64,000 bases of DNA from Streptomyces collinus (GTDB lineage Bacteria; Actinomycetota; Actinomycetes; Streptomycetales; Streptomycetaceae), in NCBI RefSeq assembly GCF_031348265.1, contig NZ_CP133771.1, positions 5,518,001-5,582,000 on the forward strand, given 5' to 3'. The notes below the pieces were generated by a model. The model saw only the letters and a list, made by a program, of their open reading frames with translations, was not told where the DNA came from and searched no databases. This document shows, piece by piece, positions 51,338 through 57,924 of the stretch. The stretch's first letter is position 1; every line of letters begins with the position of its first letter. The position numbers and the translations under genes are program-made.

Positions 51338-52042
51338 ATGACGAGCCCCGAATCCCAGCCGCCGGCGCCGCAGCCTGCGGAGCCCGAGTCCAAGGACCGG
51401 GTGTACCGGTCGGCCCCGGCCATCGCCGGTGGCGTGCTGCTGCTCGCCATCGCCGGATGGCTCGGCGTCGACGCGGTGATCTCCGGGGAGGGGCGCACGC
51501 CGTGGCTCGCCCTCGCCCTGCTGCTCCTCGTCGTGCCGCTGGTCGTCGCCTTCACCCTGCGCCCGGCCGTGTACGCCGGCGACGACCGGCTGCGGATCCG
51601 CAACCCCTTCCGCATCGTCGTCGTGCCCTGGGGGCAGGTCGCCTCGCTGCGCTCCGCCTACTCGAACGAGGTCCTCACCGAGTCCGGTGCGAAGTACCAG
51701 CTGTGGGCCGTGCCGGTGTCGCTGCGCGCGCGCAAGAAGGCCGCGCGGCGCGAGATGCGGGCGACGGCGCAGGCGCGGCGGGAGATGGGGCGCGAAGGGA
51801 GCCGGGGCAGCGCGCTCGGCACGACCGAGGGGCTGAGGCAGGGCTTCAGCCGGGAGCCGCTGTCGGACGGGCCCGTGCGGGCGGAGACCGACCGGATCAT
51901 GGACGACCTGCGGGGGCTGCACGAGGCGCGGCGGCAGGCGGAGTCGGCGCGGGGCGAGGTGACCGTGCGGTGGGCGTACGAGGTGCTGGCGCCGGCGGTT
52001 GCGGGGGCCGTGCTGGTGCTGATTCTGGTGGTGCTGGGGTGA
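51338..52042 (+). CDS. Bacterial PH-domain membrane protein
   Basis: A 234-residue protein with two hydrophobic segments near the N-terminus (APAIAGGVLLLAIAGWLGV, LALALLLLVVPLVVAFTL), a bacterial PH-like domain (YAGDDRLRIRNPFRIVVVPWGQV, ALRS-type loop) and a third segment at the C-terminus (LAPAVAGAVLVLILVVLG). A basic, Arg-rich cytoplasmic insert sits in the middle. The role is unknown. Confidence 0.75.
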   Translation: MTSPESQPPAPQPAEPESKDRVYRSAPAIAGGVLLLAIAGWLGVDAVISGEGRTPWLALALLLLVVPLVVAFTLRPAVYAGDDRLRIRNPFRIVVVPWGQVASLRSAYSNEVLTESGAKYQLWAVPVSLRARKKAARREMRATAQARREMGREGSRGSALGTTEGLRQGFSREPLSDGPVRAETDRIMDDLRGLHEARRQAESARGEVTVRWAYEVLAPAVAGAVLVLILVVLG

Positions 52043-52224
52043 TGGACCGGCCGGTTCTGGTCCGCTGACCGTGCGACGGGTTGGGGTACCGCTGGGCTGA
52101 CCGTGCGACGGGTTCTGGCGGGCCTGCCGCCCGCGCGGTGCTGCCGGTGCCGGGTTCCGGGTGCGCGTCGCCTCATGGAAAACCGGTGGAGCCGGTGTGC
52201 TCCCCGGGCCTAGGTTCGGGGAGC

Positions 52225-52608
52225 ATGAGCACCCGTACCTTTCGTGTCACCGTCCGAGGCGTTTTCGACGGGCTGAGTGCCGACCAGCGGGCCGGGCTGC
52301 TGGCGCGGGCCGCGGAGCACGACGTGCTGCGCGCGGCCTTCACGCCCGAGGGGAGCCTCACGTACGACGTGGCCGTGCGGCCCGCCTTCACCTTCCGCTT
52401 CCTGGACTCCGGGGAGGCCGAGGAGGACATCCTGGAGGCGACCGAGCGGGCCGAGGAGTCGGCGCGGGCCTGGCTGGAGCAGCGCGGGTACGGCTACAAG
52501 AACCTCCGGTCCACCGCCGAGGACCTCTCCCAGGCGCCTCTCGGCAAGCGGCAGCGGCGGGAGGCCGCCCGGAAGGGTTGTGAACTGCTGGCGGCCGACT
52601 GTGCATAG
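52225..52608 (+). CDS. Conserved hypothetical protein (DUF6204-like)
   Basis: A 127-residue soluble protein opening TRTFRVTVRGVFDGL, with AFTPEGSLTYDVAVRPAFTFRF and a helical end. I believe it is a small actinobacterial family of unknown function. GGGG precedes the ATG. The gap before it (52043-52224) shows no supported feature. The TnpB-type element begins immediately after its stop. Confidence 0.75.
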   Translation: MSTRTFRVTVRGVFDGLSADQRAGLLARAAEHDVLRAAFTPEGSLTYDVAVRPAFTFRFLDSGEAEEDILEATERAEESARAWLEQRGYGYKNLRSTAEDLSQAPLGKRQRREAARKGCELLAADCA

Positions 52609-52612
52609 ACGT

Positions 52613-52672
52613 GTTCAGGTGCGCATGAGGGAGTGTCCGGGCTGCGGAAGGTGCGGCCTCATGCGCGTGAAC
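52613..52672 (+). repeat. Left-end hairpin of the TnpB-type element
   Basis: GCGCATGAGG (52621-52630) and CCTCATGCGC (52657-52666) are perfect inverted arms. GTTCA (52613-52617) and TGAAC (52668-52672) extend the stem past a small bulge. The 26-base loop is G-rich. It is unusually long for chance and fits a subterminal IS200/IS605 hairpin. Confidence 0.6.
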
Positions 52673-52757
52673 GAAGGTTCCTCTGTCGAATGTGTGACCT
52701 TTGCGCGTGGGGGGCGTTGAACGCGCTGAGGGATTGGTCAACTGGCGCGGGACGGGG

Positions 52758-54392
52758 GTGAGGCCATTGAGCGGCCTGCGGAAGATCGGAGCGCCGTTCG
52801 TGGTGCCCGGCCCCTCCGGGATCGCGGTTCGTGACCGTCTCAGGCACCTGACCGCCGAGGACGAACGCGTGCTGCGCCTGGTGGGTGACCATCTGGGCAC
52901 GCTGGCCTCGCGGGATCTGAAGGCGCGTTGCGTGGCCGGCTTGGAGCACGACGCCGAGCTGTGGGCCGAGCGCAAGCGGGCCCTGACGCCGGGGTCGTCC
53001 TCCCGCTGGGCGGGCATCACGAAGGCCTCCCATGATCAGTGGGCGCTGGCCCGGCGCGGTCAGCTCGCGCACATTCAGAATCTTCAGGCGAGTGTGCGCA
53101 CGATCGAGCACCGGTTGTCCCTGCCGGTCGGCGAGGCGGGCAGCAGGCGAGCTCCGGGCGGATACCGCAGCAGGCGGGAGTGGTTTGTCAAGACGCGCCG
53201 CCTGCGGGTGCTGACCGACAGGCTCGATGCGGCGCGGGCGGACTGGGAAGCCGGACGCGTGGGCGTGGTGCGCGGCGGGAAGCGGCTGTTGAACACCCGC
53301 CACCATCTGCGGGCCGCCGGGCTCACGCAGGAGCAGTGGCGTGCGCGGTGGCGGGCCGGGCGCCGGTTCCTCGCAGCGGACGGCGAGTCGGGCAAGCGGT
53401 TCGGCAACGAGACGATCCGCGTCACGCCCGACGGCGAGGTCTCGATCAAGCTCCCCGCGCCGTTGGCGTATCTGGCGAACGCCCCGCACGGCCGGTATGT
53501 GCTCGCCGCGACGGTGGCGTTCGCGCACCGCGGTGAGCAGTGGGCCGACCGCATCCAGACCAACCGGGCGGTCGCCTACCGCATCCACGAAGACACCATC
53601 CGGGGCCGCTGGTACCTCACCGCGTCTTGGACGATCCCCCCGGTCAAGACCGTGCCCTTGGCCACGGCCCGCACGGGCGGGCTGGTCGGTGTGGACACCA
53701 ACGCCGACCACCTGGCCGCCTGGCGCCTGGACACCCACGGCAACCCCGTCGGCGAACCCCTCCGCTTCGGCTACGACCTGTCCGGCACCGCACAGCACCG
53801 CGACGCCCAGATCCGCCACGCCCTGATCCGCCTGCTGCACTTCGCCAGGCGGCATGGCCTTGCCATCGCGGTCGAGGATCTCGACTTCACCGCGGAAAAG
53901 ACGCGCGAGAAGCACGGCCGCCGCAAGACGTTCCGCAAGCTGATCTCCGGCATGCCCACCGCCCGGCTGCGGGCCCGGCTGGTGTCGATGGCGGCCGAAC
54001 TCGGCATCACCATCGTCGCCGTCGACCCCGCCTACACCAGCCGCTGGGGTGCCCAGCACTGGCAGAAGCCCCTCACCAGCACACACCGCAAACCCACCCG
54101 CCACGACGCGGCCGCCGTGGCGATCGGCAGGCGCGCCCTGGGACACCCGATCCGGCGACGGACGGCACCGCCCCCCGCTCACCGGAGTGATGAGCAGGGG
54201 CATCGGACCGCCCAGGCCCGACCGGGTGCCCCGGGGCGTGAGGAACCCCGCCCCCGCATTCCCGGACCACGGACACGATCCGTGCGCACTGGATACGGAG
54301 CGAAAGCGGGCAACCAGGACACCCAACACCGTTCGGGATGTCCGGCTGAGCATGAGCCCTGGCACCAGGACTCACTCCCGCTCAGTCTCTAG
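52758..54392 (+). CDS. tnpB: TnpB-like RuvC nuclease without zinc ribbon
   Basis: A 544-residue protein. The N-terminal ~300 residues are basic and partly coiled (WED/REC-like position). The split RuvC follows: GVDTNADHLAAW (RuvC-I Asp), LAIAVEDLDF (RuvC-II Glu) and RHDAAAVAIGRRALGH (RuvC-III Asp), so catalysis looks possible. The four-Cys zinc ribbon that TnpB carries between RuvC-II and III is absent. The ~85 residues after RuvC-III are Pro/Arg/Gly-rich and overlap a hairpin cluster, so they probably reflect a guide-RNA scaffold rather than a fold. GTG 52758 begins the conserved part; the frame opens at TTG 52701. Confidence 0.85.
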   Translation: MRPLSGLRKIGAPFVVPGPSGIAVRDRLRHLTAEDERVLRLVGDHLGTLASRDLKARCVAGLEHDAELWAERKRALTPGSSSRWAGITKASHDQWALARRGQLAHIQNLQASVRTIEHRLSLPVGEAGSRRAPGGYRSRREWFVKTRRLRVLTDRLDAARADWEAGRVGVVRGGKRLLNTRHHLRAAGLTQEQWRARWRAGRRFLAADGESGKRFGNETIRVTPDGEVSIKLPAPLAYLANAPHGRYVLAATVAFAHRGEQWADRIQTNRAVAYRIHEDTIRGRWYLTASWTIPPVKTVPLATARTGGLVGVDTNADHLAAWRLDTHGNPVGEPLRFGYDLSGTAQHRDAQIRHALIRLLHFARRHGLAIAVEDLDFTAEKTREKHGRRKTFRKLISGMPTARLRARLVSMAAELGITIVAVDPAYTSRWGAQHWQKPLTSTHRKPTRHDAAAVAIGRRALGHPIRRRTAPPPAHRSDEQGHRTAQARPGAPGREEPRPRIPGPRTRSVRTGYGAKAGNQDTQHRSGCPAEHEPWHQDSLPLSL

Positions 54393-54406
54393 GAACGGTT
54401 CCTGAG
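54268..54406 (+). ncRNA. Candidate omega/reRNA scaffold at the right end of the tnpB element
   Basis: Four successive hairpins overlap the end of the tnpB frame: 54268-54284 (CACGGA-N5-TCCGTG), 54317-54343 (GGACACCC/GGGATGTCC with an A bulge), 54346-54385 (CTGAGC/GCTCAG enclosing GAGcCCTGG/CCAGGaCTC) and 54387-54406 (AGGAA-CGG-TTCCT with CTC/GAG). By analogy with TnpB systems the guide would be read from the DNA just downstream, about 54407-54430. The RNA itself is predicted. Confidence 0.45.
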
Positions 54407-54441
54407 TCATCGGCGGGCTGTGGGGGTGCGGGGGGCGGGCC

Positions 54442-56100
54442 TCAGATGCCCGCCGCCGTGGACAGGTCGCGCTTGATCGACTCCAGCAGCGCCGTCGCCT
54501 TCGCGCGGGCCTCCGGGAGGTCCTGGAGGGACCCGACCGGGACCACGACCTCCAGGTAGCACTTCAGCTTGGGCTCCGTGCCGCTCGGGCGGACGATCAC
54601 CCGGGCGCCGTCGAGGGTGTAGCGCAGACCGTCCGTGGGCGGGAGTTCGGCCGTGCCCTTGGTGAGATCGTCGGTGCGGGTGATCGGCAGACCGGCCAGC
54701 TCCGTCGGGGGCTGCTCGCGCAGGCGCTGCATCGCGGCCGCGATGAGGGAGAGGTCCTCGACGCGGACCGAGAGCTGGTCCGTCGCGTGCAGGCCGTGCT
54801 CCACGGCCAGGTCGTCCAGCAGGTCGAGGAGCGTACGCCCCTCCTCCTTGAGCTGTGAGGCCAGTTCCGTGATCAGCAGCGCGGCCGTGATGCCGTCCTT
54901 GTCGCGTACGCCGTCCGGGTCGACGCAGTAGCCGAGCGCCTCCTCGTAGCCGTAGCGCAGGCCCTCGGCGCGGGCGATCCACTTGAAGCCGGTGAGGGTC
55001 TCGACGTGGGGGAGGCCCGCCTTCTCGGCGATCCGGCCGAGGAGGGACGACGAGACGATCGACTCCGCGAAGGTGCCGGTCGCTCCGCGACGGACCAGGT
55101 GCGCGGCGAGCAGGGCGCCGACCTCGTCGCCGCGCAGCATGCGCCAGTCGGTGCCGTCCTGGACGGCGACGGCGCAGCGGTCGGCGTCCGGGTCGTTGGC
55201 GATGATCAGGTCCGGGGCGGTTTCGCCGGAGAGCGCGCGTGCCGTCGCGAAGGCCAGGTCCATCGCGCCGGGCTCCTCCGGGTTGGGGAACGCGACGGTC
55301 GGGAACTCCGGGTCGGGGTCGGCCTGCTCGGCCACGAGGACCGGTGCCGGGAAACCGGCGCGGGCGAAGGCGGCCAGGAGGACGTCCTTGCCGACGCCGT
55401 GCATCGCCGTGTACACCGTGCGGGCCGTGCGGGGGGAACCCTCGGACAGGACGGCGTCCGTGCGGGCGAGGTAGGCGTCCAGGACGCTGTCGTCGAGGAT
55501 GTCCCAGCCTTTGGTGGGGCGCCGGACGGTGGTGAGGGACGGGACGGCGGCGATCTCGGCCGCGATGTCGATGTCCGCCGGGGGGACGATCTGGGAACCG
55601 TCGCCGAGATAGACCTTGTAGCCGTTGTCGCGGGGCGGGTTGTGGCTGGCGGTGACCTCCACGCCCGCGACCGCGCCGAGGTGCCTTATCGCGAAGGCGA
55701 GCACGGGGGTCGGGAGGGGGCGGGGGAGGACGGCCGCGCGCAGGCCGGCGCCGATCATGACGGCGGCGGTGTCCCGGGCGAAGTCGTGGGACTTGTGGCG
55801 GGCGTCGTAGCCGATGACGACGAGGCCGGCTGCCCCTTCCCCCGCGGGGGGACCCTGCTTCTTGAGGTACGCCGCGAGTCCGGCGGCGGCGCGGATGACG
55901 ACCGAGCGGTTCATGCGCATGGGGCCGGCGCCGAGTTCACCGCGGAGGCCGGCGGTGCCGAACTGGAGCGTGCCGCTGAATCGCGCTGCGAGTTCCGTGT
56001 GGTCCCCGGCGTCGATGAGACCGGCGAGCTCGGTGCGGGTGTCCGGGTCGGGGTCCTCGGTGAGCCACGCCTGGGCCTGTGCGATGAGTTCGTCGTGCAC
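54442..56100 (-). CDS. Phospho-sugar mutase, PGM2-type (likely phosphopentomutase)
   Basis: A 552-residue alpha-D-phosphohexomutase superfamily enzyme. The phospho-Ser loop VEVTASHNPPRDNGYKVYLG and the metal loop IANDPDADRCAVAV are clear. The extended NGYKVY...GSQIVPP pattern is that of the PGM2 group, which favours pentose-1-phosphates. It sits between deoC and the purine nucleoside phosphorylase gene and would convert (deoxy)ribose-1-phosphate to the 5-phosphate that DeoC cleaves. It is often annotated as phosphomannomutase; context argues for phosphopentomutase, and both activities are possible. Confidence 0.9.
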   Translation of the reverse strand: MHDELIAQAQAWLTEDPDPDTRTELAGLIDAGDHTELAARFSGTLQFGTAGLRGELGAGPMRMNRSVVIRAAAGLAAYLKKQGPPAGEGAAGLVVIGYDARHKSHDFARDTAAVMIGAGLRAAVLPRPLPTPVLAFAIRHLGAVAGVEVTASHNPPRDNGYKVYLGDGSQIVPPADIDIAAEIAAVPSLTTVRRPTKGWDILDDSVLDAYLARTDAVLSEGSPRTARTVYTAMHGVGKDVLLAAFARAGFPAPVLVAEQADPDPEFPTVAFPNPEEPGAMDLAFATARALSGETAPDLIIANDPDADRCAVAVQDGTDWRMLRGDEVGALLAAHLVRRGATGTFAESIVSSSLLGRIAEKAGLPHVETLTGFKWIARAEGLRYGYEEALGYCVDPDGVRDKDGITAALLITELASQLKEEGRTLLDLLDDLAVEHGLHATDQLSVRVEDLSLIAAAMQRLREQPPTELAGLPITRTDDLTKGTAELPPTDGLRYTLDGARVIVRPSGTEPKLKCYLEVVVPVGSLQDLPEARAKATALLESIKRDLSTAAGI

Positions 56101-56389
56101 GGTGTGGTGTCAGCCTCTCCGGTGTGGTGCGGTGCGGGTTTGTCTGCGACGTTCTGCGGCGTTCTGCGGCGTTGTGGGGGTGCGCGTCTTCGCCTTCTCG
56201 CCGGGTGGTGGGTCGGGGCCGGGCCGGGGGGTGTCCGTCCTCGGAACGGCGCGATGAGGTCGGATACCGACTAACCGTCCGTTGACGCGCCAACCGCTGC
56301 GGGCGGACACCTCCCGACACGACCCCTTGCGTCGTCCGGCGGGTGCGGTTGCGTCCCCATGGCTGTGCGGGCGGCCGTGGTGCACCCCC

Positions 56390-56423
56390 TGGGGGCGCGG
56401 GGAACTGCGCGACCAGCCACTAC
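56390..56423 (+). repeat. Dispersed Streptomyces intergenic repeat, copy 4
   Basis: Core GGCGCGGGGAACTGCGCGA then CCAGCCACTAC, 37 bases beyond the end of the leftward purine nucleoside phosphorylase gene. The gap 56101-56459 holds no gene; 56150-56180 carries a GTTCTGCGGC direct repeat. Confidence 0.85.
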
Positions 56424-56459
56424 GGGCCAGCCGCCGCCGGACCGCCTCCCGAACCTCTC

Positions 56460-57284
56460 TCAGAGGCGGCCGAGCACCTGCGCGAGCAGGGAGCCCATGC
56501 GGGCGGCGCTGTCGCGGCCGGCCTGGAGGACTTCCTCGTGGTTCAGGGGTTCGCCCGTCATGCCGGCGGCGAGGTTGGTGACGAGGGAGATGCCCAGGAC
56601 CTCGGCGCCCGCCTCACGAGCGGCGATCGCCTCCAGGACCGTCGACATGCCCACCAGGTCCGCGCCGATGACCCGGGCCATGCGGATCTCGGCCGGCGTC
56701 TCGTAGTGCGGGCCGGGGAACTGGGCGTAGACGCCCTCCTCCAGCGTGGCGTCGACCTCCTTGCACAGGGCGCGCAGACGCGGGGAGTACAGGTCGGTCA
56801 GGTCGACGAAGTTCGCGCCGATGATGGGGGAGGTGGCGGTGAGGTTGATGTGGTCGCTGATGAGGACCGGCTGGCCGGGGCGCATGCCCTCGCGCAGGCC
56901 GCCGCAGCCGTTGGTGAGGACGACCGTCTTGCAGCCGGCCGAGACCGCGGTGCGGACGCCGTGGGCGACCGCGGCCACCCCGCGGCCCTCGTAGTAGTGC
57001 GTGCGGCCCAGGAAGACCAGGGCGCGCTTGTTGCCGATCCGGTACGAGCGGATCTTGCCGCCGTGTCCCTCCACCGCCGGGGGCGGGAAACCGGGGAGCT
57101 CGGTGACCTGGAACTCGGCCTCGGGGGCGCCCAGCGCGTCCACGGCCGGGGCCCAGCCGGAGCCCATCACGAGGGCGACGTCGTGGGTCTCGGCGCCCGT
57201 GAGTTCGCGCAGGCGGGCCGCGGCGGCGTCGGCGGCCGCGTGGGGGTCGCCCTGGATGTCGTCCGGAAGAAGAGATGCGTTCAC
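56460..57284 (-). CDS. deoD: Purine nucleoside phosphorylase (trimeric type)
   Basis: A 274-residue enzyme of the trimeric PNP family, which phosphorolyses (deoxy)inosine and (deoxy)guanosine. Phosphate and substrate motifs are VMGSGWAPAVD, GHGGKIRSYRI, GRTHYYEG, LTNGCGGLRE and VGMSTVLEAIAAREAG. GTG 57284 fits the family N-terminus; TACCCT 7 bases upstream could be the -10 box of a leaderless message. The regulon palindrome is at 57310-57321. Confidence 0.93.
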   Translation of the reverse strand: MNASLLPDDIQGDPHAAADAAAARLRELTGAETHDVALVMGSGWAPAVDALGAPEAEFQVTELPGFPPPAVEGHGGKIRSYRIGNKRALVFLGRTHYYEGRGVAAVAHGVRTAVSAGCKTVVLTNGCGGLREGMRPGQPVLISDHINLTATSPIIGANFVDLTDLYSPRLRALCKEVDATLEEGVYAQFPGPHYETPAEIRMARVIGADLVGMSTVLEAIAAREAGAEVLGISLVTNLAAGMTGEPLNHEEVLQAGRDSAARMGSLLAQVLGRL

Positions 57285-57309
57285 GCCGATGAGGGTAGCC
57301 GCTGTTTGC

Positions 57310-57321
57310 CTACGCGCGTAG
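57310..57321. promoter_or_regulatory. Nucleoside-regulon palindrome upstream of deoD
   Basis: CTACGCGCGTAG, perfect, 25 bases upstream of the deoD start. Confidence 0.75.
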
Positions 57322-57390
57322 ATGGCAGAGCTCACGGGGTGGCGATCGTTGTCTTGTCGTTTCCGACGAGGGGTCTCGCGCGAGCGGCCG

Positions 57391-57828
57391 TCAGCAGGGG
57401 CGCTTGCGGAGTTCCATCACGTAGTCGTGGGGCGCGCCGGCCGACTCGGCCGCGTCGGCGATCTCGCCCAGGTAGCGGGCGGAGGGCAGGCCGCCCTCGT
57501 AGGCGTTGAGGGCGAAGGCCCAGGCGGAGTCCTCGCCCTCCAGGGTGTGGACCCGTACGCGCGTACGACGGTAGATGTCGAGACCCACGCCCTCCCAGCG
57601 GTCGAGGGACTCTTCATCCATCGGGGCGATGTCGTACAGGGAGACGAAGACCTGGGAGAGCGGGTCCTCCACGATGGTCGGCAGTGCGCCCTCCCAGCCC
57701 ATGTGCTCGCCGCCGAAGGTCAGTCGCCATCCGTTCAGCCAGCCGGTGGCGCGCAGCGGCGAGTGCGGGGCGCGGCGGGACATCAGCCGCGCGTCGAGGT
57801 TGCCGGCGTACGCGGCGTAGAGCGACAT
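57391..57828 (-). CDS. Gamma-glutamylcyclotransferase-like protein
   Basis: A 145-residue GGCT-fold protein. The start YAAYAGNLDARLM corresponds to the family's YGSNL motif, and MSRRAPHSPL and the glutamate region VYDI-like VSLYDIAPMDEESLDRWEG follow. Members release 5-oxoproline from gamma-glutamyl compounds. Streptomycetes lack glutathione, so the natural substrate is unclear. It is divergent from the reductase gene at 57925. Confidence 0.82.
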   Translation of the reverse strand: MSLYAAYAGNLDARLMSRRAPHSPLRATGWLNGWRLTFGGEHMGWEGALPTIVEDPLSQVFVSLYDIAPMDEESLDRWEGVGLDIYRRTRVRVHTLEGEDSAWAFALNAYEGGLPSARYLGEIADAAESAGAPHDYVMELRKRPC

Positions 57829-57924
57829 GGGGAGAGGGTACGGCAGGCCGCCCGGCGTCACTGTCGTAACAACAGGCGCATCGGCGGGGCCCCGGGGCGG
57901 TGGCATGTTGAGCGGTGCGGGACA

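Larger units (their letters stand above)
52610..54410 (+). mobile_element. TnpB-only IS200/IS605-like element
   Basis: An approximately 1.8-kb unit with a hairpin at the left end (52613-52672), one TnpB-like gene and a cluster of hairpins at the right end (54268-54406). There is no TnpA gene, so it cannot move unaided, and no terminal inverted repeats or target duplication are expected for this class. It lies between two conserved genes that are neighbours in S. coelicolor, as far as I recall, which supports insertion. Exact ends are inferred from the hairpins, not from an empty-site comparison. Confidence 0.7.

Noticed and set aside
52701..52757. TTG 52701 as the tnpB start
   Set aside because: The added 19 residues read through the left-end region, carry no family similarity I recognise and have no ribosome site; GTG 52758 begins the conserved part.
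57555..57566. GTACGCGCGTAC, similar to the nucleoside-regulon palindrome
   Set aside because: It lies well inside the gamma-glutamylcyclotransferase gene, reads as ordinary codons and differs at both outer bases, so it is likely chance.
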